Notes: generated by a model not told the origin, from the sequence alone. Shown: positions 26,415-34,513, numbered from the stretch's first letter. The stretch is 44,019 nt of DNA from an uncultured Pelagibacteraceae bacterium (GCA_902592325.1 CACJEC010000003.1:1-44019); one strand, 5' to 3'. Translations and numbers: made by a program.

Positions 26415-27467
26415 TTAATAATTTAAATTTAATGCAGCCCCAACTGCTGAAACTTGTTTTGTAGAACCTAGATCAGAGATTAATTGATCATATCTACCCC
26501 CATTTATTATATTCTTAATTTTATTATTAGATTTAATATCAATTTTAAAAACCATTCCTGTATAATATTCAAGTTGTCTTCCAAAAGAAGTAGAGAAAAT
26601 TATATCTAATTTTGAAATTTTATTATTTGATAAGGGAAAATATTTTTGATCCACAACAAGATTAATTTGATATTTTTTAAAAAATTTATTTAATTCTTGA
26701 GCAGCCTTTTTTATTGGGCACTTAATTTTTAAAAACTCTCTAATAATTTTAGATACATTTTTCCCTTTGCTCGCACGTCTTGGATCTTTAATTTTATTAT
26801 CAAATCTGCTTAAAATTTCTTCAACAGATCTACCAGCTATGATTGATGATTTTTCTTCTTTTAACATTTTCAAGTAACGTCTTTTATCAATTTCGACAAT
26901 AGTTGGATCAACATCTGAATTTGTTTCTAATCTTTTTAACAAAACGTTGAAATAATCTTCTCTCCAAAAGTGTCTATAAAGTCTTAACTTCCATCTTTTT
27001 GGAATATCTAATTTTGATATTAAAAGATTAAAAATTTCTACGTTTCCAAGAGTTAATTTTCCTGATGAATATTTAAGATTTTTTAACGAATTTAAAGATG
27101 TATTAATAATTTCTTTATCATCATTTTTTTCATTTTTTGAGCCAATAATTTCAAATCCTATTTGATCTCTAATTATTGAGTCTTTTTTATTATTTGATTT
27201 TCTATATGCTTGACCAGAATAAAATATTTTTTCCTTCCCTTTGAAATTATTTTCTAAATATCTCAGGCATGAAACGATTGTTAAATCAGGACGTAAACAT
27301 AGTTCATTTCCATTTTGATCAGTAAACGAAAAAATGAATTTTCTAAAATTTTCGCCTGATCTTTGTACAATGTGATTTGTTTCAATTACCGACGGTAATT
27401 CAACATATTTAAATCCTTTAGTTTTTACAGATTTAAGAATTTTTTCAGATAAGTTTTTTGATTTCAT
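26415..27467 (-). CDS. hisZ: ATP phosphoribosyltransferase regulatory subunit
   Basis: HisZ is a histidyl-tRNA synthetase paralogue without aminoacylation activity that forms an octamer with short HisG. The 350 residues show the class II synthetase core: ELCLRPDLTIVSCLRYL (motif 2 region), IFYSGQAYRK, and near the end RQLEYYTGMVFKI and NGGRYDQLISDLG. There is no C-terminal anticodon-binding domain. It sits directly after hisS, its own paralogue, overlapping it by 23 bases, and before hisG. Confidence 0.92.
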   Translation of the reverse strand: MKSKNLSEKILKSVKTKGFKYVELPSVIETNHIVQRSGENFRKFIFSFTDQNGNELCLRPDLTIVSCLRYLENNFKGKEKIFYSGQAYRKSNNKKDSIIRDQIGFEIIGSKNEKNDDKEIINTSLNSLKNLKYSSGKLTLGNVEIFNLLISKLDIPKRWKLRLYRHFWREDYFNVLLKRLETNSDVDPTIVEIDKRRYLKMLKEEKSSIIAGRSVEEILSRFDNKIKDPRRASKGKNVSKIIREFLKIKCPIKKAAQELNKFFKKYQINLVVDQKYFPLSNNKISKLDIIFSTSFGRQLEYYTGMVFKIDIKSNNKIKNIINGGRYDQLISDLGSTKQVSAVGAALNLNY

Positions 27468-28839
27468 TTATCAAATTTGATTTAGGTATTGTTTGGCTAT
27501 TTTCACCCTTTTTACCTCTTAGGTCTTTAATTGTAATAGTATTATTTTTAAACTCATTTTCTCCACAAATGATCGCAACAGGTAATTTACGCTTATTTGC
27601 TAAATCAAGCTGCTTCCCAAGATTTTTTTTGGCACTTAAAAATACTTCAGCGTTAATATTATTTTTTCTTAATAAATCAACAATTTCATAATAATTTTTC
27701 AAATATTCTTGATCCATTACACAGACTAAAATAGGTTTTTGATCTTCTACTTTAATTTGATCTAGCTGCATTAATGCAAATACTAATCGATCAACTCCAA
27801 AACTAATTCCTGTACCAGGAATATCAACTCCTCTAAATCTTGAAATAAGTTTAGCATAAGCACCTCCTGAACAAATGCTTCCAATATCAACTTCTTTACC
27901 TTTGGTATTTGTGACCTTAAAATTTAAATTAGTTTCTATTATAAAATCAGAATAATAAGCTAATCCTCTTACAATTGTAAAATTTGTTTTTACTTGGTTT
28001 AAATTAGATCCATATCCGAGTACTTCAAATAAATCTTCTAATTCTTTTATTCCTTCTTGAGATAATGGGTTTTTTAAAATCTCTTTTAATTCTTTAATAT
28101 TTTTTATCTTTAAAAAATTTAATATTTGTGCTGCTTGATCATCTGATAAACCAGCTCCTTTAGTAATAGCACCACTTTGATCTTTTCTCTCTTTTTTTAA
28201 TAAATCTTCAACTCCCTTTAAACCAAAACCTGGCTTATCTAATTTATCTATAGCCCTAATAACTTTAACTTGTTTTTCTTCAGAAATTTTTAATCCATCA
28301 ATTAGTCCTTGAACTATTTTTCTGTTGCTTACGTTAATCGTAAATTGATCTTTTTTTAATCCACAATCTGATAGTGTGCTTGATATTAAGTTACAAAGCT
28401 CTGCATTAGCCTGTGAAGGATTTACTATTCCAACAATATCAAAATCTGCTTGCATAAATTCTCTATATCTGCCATTGCCAGCTTTTTCATTTCTGAATAC
28501 ATTCTGAATTTGATAACGCTTAAATATTGATGGTAGTTCTTGATTATTCTGAGCATAAAATCTTGCTAGCGGACTTGAAAGATCATAACGAAGAGTAATA
28601 TTTTTGTCTCGGTCTTCAAATGAAAATACATCAGACATAGGATTAGCTTCATCTTCCGCCAAAAAAGATCCAATATTTTCGGTAATTTCAAATGAAGGAG
28701 TTTCAAGAGCTTCTGCTCCAAACTTAATAAAATTTTTCTCAATTGCTCTTAAAAGCTTTTTTTTGAGAAGAATTTTTTTCCCCCAACGGTCTTCGAATCC
28801 TGGAGGTAATCCAGGAACTAATTTATTTTCTTTGCTCAT
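27445..28839 (-). CDS. hisS: Histidyl-tRNA synthetase
   Basis: Class II synthetase charging tRNA-His. Motif 2 is seen around FKRYQIQNVFRNEKAGNGRYREFMQ, the histidine motifs as GLAYYSDF and SGGAYAKLISRF, motif 3 as GISFGVDRL, and an anticodon-binding domain occupies about the last 90 residues (PILVCVMDQEYL onward). I set the start at 28839 (MSKENKLVPG, 464 residues), because the upstream ATG at 28872 would put the first 11 codons inside the tRNA-His gene. The start lies 5 bases after the tRNA CCA end, with no room for a Shine-Dalgarno sequence. Confidence 0.94.
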   Translation of the reverse strand: MSKENKLVPGLPPGFEDRWGKKILLKKKLLRAIEKNFIKFGAEALETPSFEITENIGSFLAEDEANPMSDVFSFEDRDKNITLRYDLSSPLARFYAQNNQELPSIFKRYQIQNVFRNEKAGNGRYREFMQADFDIVGIVNPSQANAELCNLISSTLSDCGLKKDQFTINVSNRKIVQGLIDGLKISEEKQVKVIRAIDKLDKPGFGLKGVEDLLKKERKDQSGAITKGAGLSDDQAAQILNFLKIKNIKELKEILKNPLSQEGIKELEDLFEVLGYGSNLNQVKTNFTIVRGLAYYSDFIIETNLNFKVTNTKGKEVDIGSICSGGAYAKLISRFRGVDIPGTGISFGVDRLVFALMQLDQIKVEDQKPILVCVMDQEYLKNYYEIVDLLRKNNINAEVFLSAKKNLGKQLDLANKRKLPVAIICGENEFKNNTITIKDLRGKKGENSQTIPKSNLINEIKKLI

Positions 28840-28844
28840 TTTTT

Positions 28845-28919
28845 TGGTACCCGGGCTGAGAATCGAACTCAAACTTAAAGTTCCACAAACTTTCGTGCTA
28901 ACCGTTACACCACCCAGGC
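28845..28919 (-). tRNA. tRNA-His (GTG), without G-1
   Basis: A full cloverleaf on the minus strand. The 7-bp acceptor stem starts GCCTGGG and ends CCCGGGT, with a G1-U72 pair. The D-arm, a 5-bp anticodon stem (AAAGT/ACTTT) and T-loop TTCGATT are normal. The anticodon GTG is at 28886-28884, discriminator A73 is followed by an encoded CCA. The base before position 1 is T, so the G-1 that identifies tRNA-His in most organisms is absent; this matches the unusual tRNA-His described in many alphaproteobacteria. It lies directly upstream of hisS. Confidence 0.93.
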
Positions 28920-28972
28920 ATTCCTTATTTTTATATTATTTTTGTATGGATTTAAAATTATATTATAAATAA

Positions 28973-28988
28973 ATAGCCTATAGGCTAT
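28973..28988. other. 16-bp perfect palindrome upstream of tRNA-His
   Basis: The sequence ATAGCCTATAGGCTAT is a perfect inverted repeat without spacer in an otherwise AT-rich intergenic region, 54 bases upstream of the tRNA-His 5' end. No T-run follows, so it is not a terminator. It could be an operator for the tRNA-His/hisS/hisZ/hisG operon, but no regulator is identified. Confidence 0.45.
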
Positions 28989-29091
28989 GAAAACAGATGC
29001 CGTGTGTACTTTTTAGAGTCTTTTTATTTATAATATTAATGATCATGGCAATGTTTTAGACAATAATTATGATTATTCAAGGATAAAATAA
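28989..29091. other. Intergenic sequence with no recognised feature
   Basis: About 100 bases between the palindrome and the cold-shock gene terminator. Only open frames of under 10 codons begin with ATG. It probably contains upstream sequence for the tRNA-His operon; nothing specific can be supported. Confidence 0.4.
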
Positions 29092-29133
29092 AAAAAGGAC
29101 GTTTATCTATTTTCAGAGATAAAACGCCCTTTT
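29092..29133 (-). terminator. Rho-independent terminator of the cold-shock gene
   Basis: A long hairpin: AAAGGGCGTTTTATCT pairs with AGATAAACGTCCTTT (one bulged base, one G-U) around a short loop, followed on the minus strand by a T-run. It lies 15 bases after the cspA stop. A T-rich stretch also follows on the plus strand, so it may work in both directions. It separates the murA-to-cspA block from the tRNA-His operon. Confidence 0.82.
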
Positions 29134-29148
29134 AAATTTTTTTGATAA

Positions 29149-29361
29149 TTAATCTAATTTTTTTAAATTAACTGCAGAAGGGCCTTTGGGACCATCTTCT
29201 AACGTAAACTCTAGTTTATCACCTTCGTTTAAATATCTCATTCCAGCAGCTTTTAATGCTGAGGCGTGTACGAATGCATCTTTTTCTTTATCATCTCTTT
29301 CGATGAATCCGTAACCTTTTTTACCATTAAACCACTTTACTTTACCTTGTAATGTACTCAT
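29149..29361 (-). CDS. cspA: Cold-shock domain protein
   Basis: Single cold-shock domain, 70 residues, an RNA chaperone. RNP1 is seen as KGYGFIERD and RNP2 as DAFVHASAL, with the opening [13 protein letters not shown] and the closing [12 protein letters not shown]. An AAGGA ribosome-binding sequence precedes the ATG. It lies downstream of infA and tRNA-Phe on the same strand and ends at a strong terminator, so it is probably the last gene of that unit. The 77-base leader between tRNA-Phe and the start could carry regulation, but no fold was recognised. Confidence 0.93.
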   Translation of the reverse strand: MSTLQGKVKWFNGKKGYGFIERDDKEKDAFVHASALKAAGMRYLNEGDKLEFTLEDGPKGPSAVNLKKLD

Positions 29362-29438
29362 CTTATTTCTTAGTCCTTTATGTTATTTATATTTAATCAA
29401 GTTAAATTCTTTTTAAATTATTTCAAGATGAAAAGTGG

Positions 29439-29513
29439 TGGTGGCTGAGGAAGGATTCGCACCTCCGACACAAGCCTTTTCAGGGCTCTGCTCTACTCCT
29501 GAGCTACTCAGCC
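29439..29513 (-). tRNA. tRNA-Phe (GAA)
   Basis: Full cloverleaf on the minus strand: acceptor GGCTGAG/CTCAGCC, D-arm GCTC/GAGC, anticodon stem GAGCC/GGCTT with anticodon GAA at 29481-29479, A73 and encoded CCA. The T-loop reads TGCGAAT, with G at position 55 where almost all tRNAs have U (pseudouridine). It starts 5 bases after the infA stop codon, so it is probably cut out of the infA-cspA transcript. Confidence 0.93.
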
Positions 29514-29518
29514 TTATA

Positions 29519-29734
29519 TTAACCTCTAAAGATAATTCTGCCTTTAGTAAGATCATAAGGGGTCATTTCTACTGTCACATTATCTCCTTGTAAAACTCTA
29601 ATTCTATTTTTTCTTAGTTTTCCTGCTGTATGAGCTGTAACAGTATGACCATTTTCTAATTGAACTCTAAACATAGCATTAGGCAACAAATCAGTAACTT
29701 TACCTTTGAATTCAAGTAGGTCTTGTTTTGACAA
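29519..29734 (-). CDS. infA: Translation initiation factor IF-1
   Basis: S1-like OB-fold protein that occupies the ribosomal A site during initiation. The 71 residues align well with other IF-1 proteins: [40 protein letters not shown] and [12 protein letters not shown]. It lies 2 bases downstream of hisD and 5 bases upstream of tRNA-Phe, all on the same strand. Confidence 0.96.
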   Translation of the reverse strand: MSKQDLLEFKGKVTDLLPNAMFRVQLENGHTVTAHTAGKLRKNRIRVLQGDNVTVEMTPYDLTKGRIIFRG

Positions 29735-29736
29735 AT

Positions 29737-31020
29737 TTATTTTCTCCCAATTCTTTTTTTTATTGAGTAAGCATGTCCTGCTAACCCTTCGTAATTTGCA
29801 AGAGTTATAACTGATGGTCCAAGACTTTCAATACCCTTTTTTGATAAATTTATATAAGAAATTCTTTTATAGAATTCATTTACACTTATACCTGAAGAAT
29901 ATTTCGCTGAACTATTAGTTGGCAATACGTGATTTGATCCAACATTATAATCTGTCATTGCCATTACAGCATACTTACCTAAACAAATTGATCCAGCATT
30001 ATAAATCTTGGTAACGAGTGATTTAAAATTTTTAACGTTAAGCTCTAAATGTTCAGGTGCAATTTTATTTACTACTTGACAAATTTTTTTATCAGAATTG
30101 ATATATATTAATATTCCATTACCAATGATACTTTTTCTTGCAATTGATTTTCTAGGAATTTTTTGTAATTGTTTTAAGATTTCTAATTTAACTTTTTCAA
30201 TTAATTTTTTATCTTTTGAAATTAAAATACATTGTGCTAAAGGATCATGTTCAGCTTGGGCAATAAGATCACTTGCTACCCAAACTGGATTTGAATATTT
30301 ATCACAAACAATTGTAATTTCTGAAGGACCTGCAGTCATTCCCTCGATTCCAACGTCGCCAAAAACTTCTTTTTTAGCAGCCGCAACATAAGCATTTCCA
30401 GGACCTACAATCTTATCTACTTTTTTAATTTTTTTTGTTCCATAAGCAGCAGCTGCAACAGCAGAAGGACCTCCAATTGAATATATTTCTTTAATTTTAC
30501 ACTTTCTCGCTGCATACAAAACTGCCGGGTTTAGTTTTCCTTTAAAACTAGGGTTCATCATTATTATTCTTTTTACACCTGCAACAATAGCAGGAATAGC
30601 ATTCATCAATACACTTGAAGGATAAGAAGCTGTAGATCCAGGAACATAAATAGCTATAGATTCTATTGGTAGATATTTATAATCAAGTTTATTTTTAAAT
30701 TTATCAGTGTAAGAAATATTTTTTACTTTCTGTAAAGAGTGAAATTTATAAATTCGCTTGTAAGCAATATCAATTGCTTGTTTTACTTTTTTATCTAAAC
30801 TTTTAATCAAATTAGAAATTTTATTTGATTTAGGAATAATAACTGAATTCTTATTAAATCTCTTTTCATATTTTATTAAAGCTTTATCGCCATTTTTTTT
30901 GACATCTTTAATGATATTAATAACTGATACATTGCTAGACTGAACTTTTCTTTTTCTATCAAATAAAATTTGTTCTAATCTATTGTCAAAGCTTTTATTT
31001 TTGCTATTAAGTACTTTCAT
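29737..31020 (-). CDS. hisD: Histidinol dehydrogenase
   Basis: Zinc enzyme performing the last two oxidations of histidine synthesis. Residues known to bind zinc or act in catalysis are visible: Gln and His in LIAQAEHDP, Glu and His in IAPEHLEL, Asp in [14 protein letters not shown] and His in EGLAGHAYS. The NAD-binding part contains [19 protein letters not shown]. The full length of 427 residues is standard. It lies 3 bases after the DUF2948 gene and 2 before infA, away from the hisS-hisZ-hisG cluster. Confidence 0.95.
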   Translation of the reverse strand: MKVLNSKNKSFDNRLEQILFDRKRKVQSSNVSVINIIKDVKKNGDKALIKYEKRFNKNSVIIPKSNKISNLIKSLDKKVKQAIDIAYKRIYKFHSLQKVKNISYTDKFKNKLDYKYLPIESIAIYVPGSTASYPSSVLMNAIPAIVAGVKRIIMMNPSFKGKLNPAVLYAARKCKIKEIYSIGGPSAVAAAAYGTKKIKKVDKIVGPGNAYVAAAKKEVFGDVGIEGMTAGPSEITIVCDKYSNPVWVASDLIAQAEHDPLAQCILISKDKKLIEKVKLEILKQLQKIPRKSIARKSIIGNGILIYINSDKKICQVVNKIAPEHLELNVKNFKSLVTKIYNAGSICLGKYAVMAMTDYNVGSNHVLPTNSSAKYSSGISVNEFYKRISYINLSKKGIESLGPSVITLANYEGLAGHAYSIKKRIGRK

Positions 31021-31023
31021 AAA

Positions 31024-31419
31024 TCATTTAATCTCATTTTGATCCTCTAGACTTACTTCAATTGTTTCTGTCATCAAAGAAATGTGAGCATTATTTTTAA
31101 AAATCAAATTAATCTCATAATCATCTTTATTTTTCAAATAATCAATTCCAATAAGCTCTAAAACTGTATCATGATCTTTTTGATCTATATTTTTTGATTT
31201 AACGTGATCAACAAAATCAAACTTGCAAATACTATTAATCTTTTTATCTTCTTGACCAGTCTCGACTCTAGTTCTTTCAATTGAAAGCAAAAATACCTTA
31301 TTAGATTGTAGAAATTTAATGTCTGAAATATTCACTTTTGCTCCAGCGCAGCATGCAGAAATCATTTGAAGTCCTTCATTATCTGTTGCTATAATTTTTG
31401 CAAAATATTTTTTATTCAT
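31024..31419 (-). CDS. DUF2948 family protein
   Basis: Uncharacterised alphaproteobacterial family, 131 residues. Recognised from the N-terminal pattern (IIATDNEGLQMISACCAGAKVNISDIKFL) and the C-terminal strand pattern ending in IEVSLEDQNE, as well as its usual place between murA and hisD. No signal peptide or membrane segment is present. The start overlaps the murA stop by 8 bases, so it is co-translated with murA. Function is unknown; the conserved position suggests nothing more definite. Confidence 0.82.
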   Translation of the reverse strand: MNKKYFAKIIATDNEGLQMISACCAGAKVNISDIKFLQSNKVFLLSIERTRVETGQEDKKINSICKFDFVDHVKSKNIDQKDHDTVLELIGIDYLKNKDDYEINLIFKNNAHISLMTETIEVSLEDQNEIK

Positions 31420-32671
31420 TATTTACTCTTTTAATTTTAGCACCAAGCTTCTTTAATTTTTTTTCAATATTCTCATAACCTCTATCAAGATGATAAATTC
31501 TGTTAATAACTGATTTTCCCTTAGCTGTTAATGCAGCTAAAACTAAAGAAACAGAGGCTCTCAAATCTGTGGCCATCAACTCCGCTGATGCAAAATTAAT
31601 ATTACCCTCAATAATTGCTTTATTTCCTATTGTTAAAATTTTAGCTCCCATTCGATTTAATTCTGCAACATGCATAAATCTATTTTCGAAAATATCCTCT
31701 TGAATAATTGAACTTTTATTAGCTTTACAAAGCAATACCATTATTTGAGCCTGTAAATCTGTTGGAAAACCAGGATAAGGAGCAGTTTTAATTTTCATAT
31801 TTCTAATTTTTTTATTTCCTATCACTTGAACCTCATTTTTTCTTATTTTGATTTTTAAACCTATCTTTTTTAGAACATTTATTTCTGTTTTAATAATTTC
31901 AGGAATTACATTCTTAATTGTCAAATTTCCACCAGTAACACCAGCGGCAACACAATAAGTACCAGCTTCTATTCGATCAAACATTACAGAATAAGAAATT
32001 TCATTTATTTCACTTACACCAATTATTCTTATTGTTCTTTTAGAAACCCATTTAATCCTACAGCCCATTTTATTTAAAAAATTAGTCAAATCTTTTATTT
32101 CAGGTTCAATTGCACAATTTGATAGTATCGTAGTTCCTTTTGCTAAGCATGCTGCGATAATTAAATTTTCTGTAGCTCCTACTGAAATTTTTGAAAAGTT
32201 AATTTTGTTTCCTTTTAATCCATATGGTGCATTAGCAATCACATAACCTTGATTAATTTTATACTTAACTCCTAATTTTGATAATGCTTTTAAATGAATA
32301 TCTACTGGACGTGAACCTATTGCACATCCTCCTGGTAAGGATACTTTGGCAGATCTATATTTAGCAAGTAAAGGACCTAAAACCAGAATACCTGCTCTCA
32401 TAGTTTTTACTAAATTATAAGAAGCAAATTTTTTTTTCTGTTGAGTATTATCTATTATTGTTTGATTGATATTAAATCTAACTTTTGAGCCTAATGATTT
32501 CAATAAAGTAATCATTGTTTGAATATCTTTAACCTTAGGTAGATTTTTAAGAATTATCTTCTTTTTTGATAATAAAGTTGCTGCAAGAATAGGTAATGAA
32601 GCATTTTTTGAACCTGAAATTTTGACTTGTCCTTTGAGCTTATTGGCTCCCAAGACTTCTAATTTTTGCAT
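31412..32671 (-). CDS. murA: UDP-GlcNAc 1-carboxyvinyltransferase
   Basis: First committed step of peptidoglycan synthesis, transferring enolpyruvate from PEP. The catalytic Lys22 lies in SGSKNASLP and the reactive Cys116, target of fosfomycin in other species, is present in LPGGCAIGSRPVD. The inside-out alpha/beta barrel repeats extend over 419 residues, and FPTDLQAQIM and ATDLRASVSL are the conserved late motifs. It follows dcd after 2 bases and overlaps the DUF2948 gene. Confidence 0.96.
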   Translation of the reverse strand: MQKLEVLGANKLKGQVKISGSKNASLPILAATLLSKKKIILKNLPKVKDIQTMITLLKSLGSKVRFNINQTIIDNTQQKKKFASYNLVKTMRAGILVLGPLLAKYRSAKVSLPGGCAIGSRPVDIHLKALSKLGVKYKINQGYVIANAPYGLKGNKINFSKISVGATENLIIAACLAKGTTILSNCAIEPEIKDLTNFLNKMGCRIKWVSKRTIRIIGVSEINEISYSVMFDRIEAGTYCVAAGVTGGNLTIKNVIPEIIKTEINVLKKIGLKIKIRKNEVQVIGNKKIRNMKIKTAPYPGFPTDLQAQIMVLLCKANKSSIIQEDIFENRFMHVAELNRMGAKILTIGNKAIIEGNINFASAELMATDLRASVSLVLAALTAKGKSVINRIYHLDRGYENIEKKLKKLGAKIKRVNNE

Positions 32672-32673
32672 GA

Positions 32674-33228
32674 TTAAACTTTTGGTAATGTTACTCCAGT
32701 CTGACCCATATACTTACCATTTCGGTCTGCATAAGTTACCTCGGGTTTCTCATTACCCTTTAAAAAGATAAATTGAGCAACACCCTCATTTGCATAAATT
32801 TTTGCTGGTAAAGGAGTAGTGTTTGAAAATTCTAATGTTACAAAGCCTTCCCAACCTGGTTCTAATGGGGTGACATTAACAATAATTCCACATCTTGCAT
32901 ATGTTGATTTTCCTAAGCATATAACAAGTACATCATTAGGGATTTTGAATTTTTCTACAGTTCTAGCCAATACAAATGAATTAGGTGGAATAATACACTC
33001 AGAAACATTTTTTGTTACAAAATTTGTAGGTTTGAAATTTTTGGGATCTACTATCTCAGAGTTAACGTTAGTGAAAATTTTAAATTCATCTGAAACTCTT
33101 GCATCATAGCCAAAAGATGAGAGCCCATAAGAAATACGGTCTCCTCTCACTTGCTTTTCCTCAAAGGGAGCAATCATACCTTTTTCTATAGACATCTTTT
33201 TAATCCACTTGTCTGAAAGAACTGTCAT
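32674..33228 (-). CDS. dcd: dCTP deaminase
   Basis: Converts dCTP to dUTP, the main source of dUMP for thymidylate synthesis. The 184 residues show [13 protein letters not shown], the [10 protein letters not shown] strand, KSTYARCGI, and the catalytic Glu in [16 protein letters not shown], with VAQFIFL near the end. The monofunctional dUTP-releasing type fits; a bifunctional dCTP deaminase/dUTPase is less likely from this length. The start overlaps the stop of the 33-residue gene upstream (TAATG). Confidence 0.94.
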   Translation of the reverse strand: MTVLSDKWIKKMSIEKGMIAPFEEKQVRGDRISYGLSSFGYDARVSDEFKIFTNVNSEIVDPKNFKPTNFVTKNVSECIIPPNSFVLARTVEKFKIPNDVLVICLGKSTYARCGIIVNVTPLEPGWEGFVTLEFSNTTPLPAKIYANEGVAQFIFLKGNEKPEVTYADRNGKYMGQTGVTLPKV

Positions 33229-33329
33229 TATTTACTTTTTTTTTTATTTTTTTTTTGAAAAATCTTTCTCTTTTTTAAATTTTTTCTGAGAGCCAAGCTT
33301 AAACGCTCATTTTTTTCTTTATCGTTCAT
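33228..33329 (-). CDS. 33-residue basic protein
   Basis: A very small gene tucked between two annotated genes. ATG at 33329 overlaps the stop of the 66-residue gene (ATGA) and its TAA overlaps the dcd ATG (TAATG), so it is translationally coupled at both ends. The product is [20 protein letters not shown] followed by a Lys-rich tail, 33 residues. The core RLSxALRxNLKxRK resembles small hypothetical proteins common in alphaproteobacteria. Function is unknown; a nucleic-acid or ribosome partner is only a guess from the charge. Confidence 0.65.
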   Translation of the reverse strand: MNDKEKNERLSLALRKNLKKRKIFQKKNKKKSK

Positions 33330-33526
33330 TCTTTATTTGGATTAGTTAAAAAATCTAAAGTAATTGGTTTAGATGTATCTAAAGTTGACTGCTTATCATT
33401 AATTTTTTTGGGGCCCTCTTTGGCTAATCTTTTTGCTTTTTTTTCAGCAAGTTTTTTTTCTCTTTTAGCTTGCTTTTCCATAAGCTTTGCACTTTTAGTA
33501 GATTTATAATCATAATGAATGCCCAT
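33326..33526 (-). CDS. 66-residue Lys-rich hypothetical protein
   Basis: First gene of the leftward block leading into dcd and murA. The product starts MGIHYDYKSTKSAKLMEKQA, then has a Lys/Glu/Ala-rich predicted helix (about 14-40) and a Thr/Pro-containing tail. A GAGG ribosome-binding sequence sits about 8 bases before the ATG, which supports translation. No domain is recognised; similar short N-termini occur in alphaproteobacterial hypothetical proteins. It overlaps the 33-residue gene by 4 bases. Confidence 0.75.
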   Translation of the reverse strand: MGIHYDYKSTKSAKLMEKQAKREKKLAEKKAKRLAKEGPKKINDKQSTLDTSKPITLDFLTNPNKE

Positions 33527-33626
33527 AAAAAATCCTCACGTTTGTATAATGCATATTAGTAAAAAAATTAAGGCAATAATTTGAAAAAAATGCTTTATTA
33601 TCAATGAAATACAATTGTTTATATGT

Positions 33627-33700
33627 GCTCCTGTAGTTAAATGGCATAACAAGTCATTGGTAATGACTAGTTCCCTGGTCAGTACAGGGTGGGAGCACCA
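33627..33700 (+). tRNA. tRNA-Thr (GGT), atypical T-loop
   Basis: Cloverleaf on the plus strand: acceptor GCTCCTG/TGGGAGC, D-arm GTTA/TAAC, anticodon stem AGTCA/TGACT with anticodon GGT at 33659-33661, T-stem CCCTG/CAGGG, A73 and encoded CCA. The T-loop reads GTCAGTA, so T54 and A58 are both G. All stems are fully paired, which argues against a pseudogene. Its last base directly abuts the stop codon of the convergent membrane protein gene. Confidence 0.88.
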
Positions 33701-34420
33701 TTAATTTTTATAAAACATTTTTCTGAAAAAAATTGTGATACCTAATAAAACAAAAAAAGCGATCATAGGAATATAGATCGATGGAGAAGTTATTAAATCA
33801 ATCATTTTTGGTGCTTCCAAATTTTGATCAATTATTTCTTCAAGACCACTACCAATAGAAATTACCAAAAATAATGAAGGCATCATTCCTAAAAATGTAG
33901 ACCATAAAAAGTTAGATACTTTTACATCAAAAATACATGGTAAAACATTTTGTATTTGAAATGGAATTCCTCCAACGAATCTATAAATTAATAAATAAAT
34001 GAATTCAGATTTTCTAAATTTTTCTTCAAGTTTTTTAAAACGATTTAAAAATTTATCTCTTATCATTTCTTTCAAAAAAAAATTAGCAAAGATGTAAAGT
34101 AAAGTTGCACCTAATGTCATTCCTATAATAGCGAACAATAGGCCAAACCATTTCCCAAAAATAAATCCAGCAAATAATGCTATTGGAGATCCAAAACCTG
34201 CAGCAAAAACCCATAAAGTAGAAAAAAGAATAAATATTATACCTAGTAAAAATATGTTGGACTGCCTAAGTTCATAAAAATAATCTCGATTATTTTTTAT
34301 AAACTCATAACTAGTAATTTCTTGAAGGCTGAAATTTGTAAATATAAAATATAAAAATATGCTAACAGCAGAAATATAAAATAGACCAATAAATAATTTA
34401 ATTTTTTTAGATTTTGCCAT
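33701..34420 (-). CDS. VTT-domain membrane protein (TVP38/TMEM64, DedA-like)
   Basis: Polytopic inner-membrane protein, 239 residues. Hydrophobic segments are seen near 8-28, 54-100, 101-120, 175-195 and 213-233. The VTT core includes GSPIALFAGFIFGKWFGLL, a glycine-rich stretch (GMTLGATLLYIFAN), then the Arg/Gly segment YRFVGGIPFQIQNVLPCIF and SNFLWSTFLGMMPS. Members of this family are linked to lipid movement across the membrane; substrate here is unknown. It is divergent from rpmH, and its stop codon touches the 3' end of tRNA-Thr. Confidence 0.85.
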   Translation of the reverse strand: MAKSKKIKLFIGLFYISAVSIFLYFIFTNFSLQEITSYEFIKNNRDYFYELRQSNIFLLGIIFILFSTLWVFAAGFGSPIALFAGFIFGKWFGLLFAIIGMTLGATLLYIFANFFLKEMIRDKFLNRFKKLEEKFRKSEFIYLLIYRFVGGIPFQIQNVLPCIFDVKVSNFLWSTFLGMMPSLFLVISIGSGLEEIIDQNLEAPKMIDLITSPSIYIPMIAFFVLLGITIFFRKMFYKN

Positions 34421-34451
34421 TAATTTAGATGTTAATAATAAAATCTTCTAT

Positions 34452-34480
34452 TTGCTATTTATATATTTAATTACTATAAA
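34452..34480 (+). promoter_or_regulatory. Probable promoter of rpmH-rnpA
   Basis: TTGCTA (34452-34457) and TATAAA (34475-34480) are separated by 17 bases, a good sigma70 arrangement, 33 bases upstream of the rpmH ATG. It would drive the ribosomal protein L34, RNase P, YidD and YidC genes. Confidence 0.55.
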
Positions 34481-34513
34481 GGGCCAAATTTAATAAAATT
34501 TAACCACATTTTT

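Noticed and set aside
28840-28872. Upstream ATG giving a longer hisS (475 residues)
   Set aside because: The extra 11 codons lie inside the tRNA-His gene; the conserved N-terminus begins after 28839.
28604-28972. Plus-strand open frame of about 122 codons
   Set aside because: It runs antisense through hisS and tRNA-His and its translation shows no domain; hisS and the tRNA explain the sequence.
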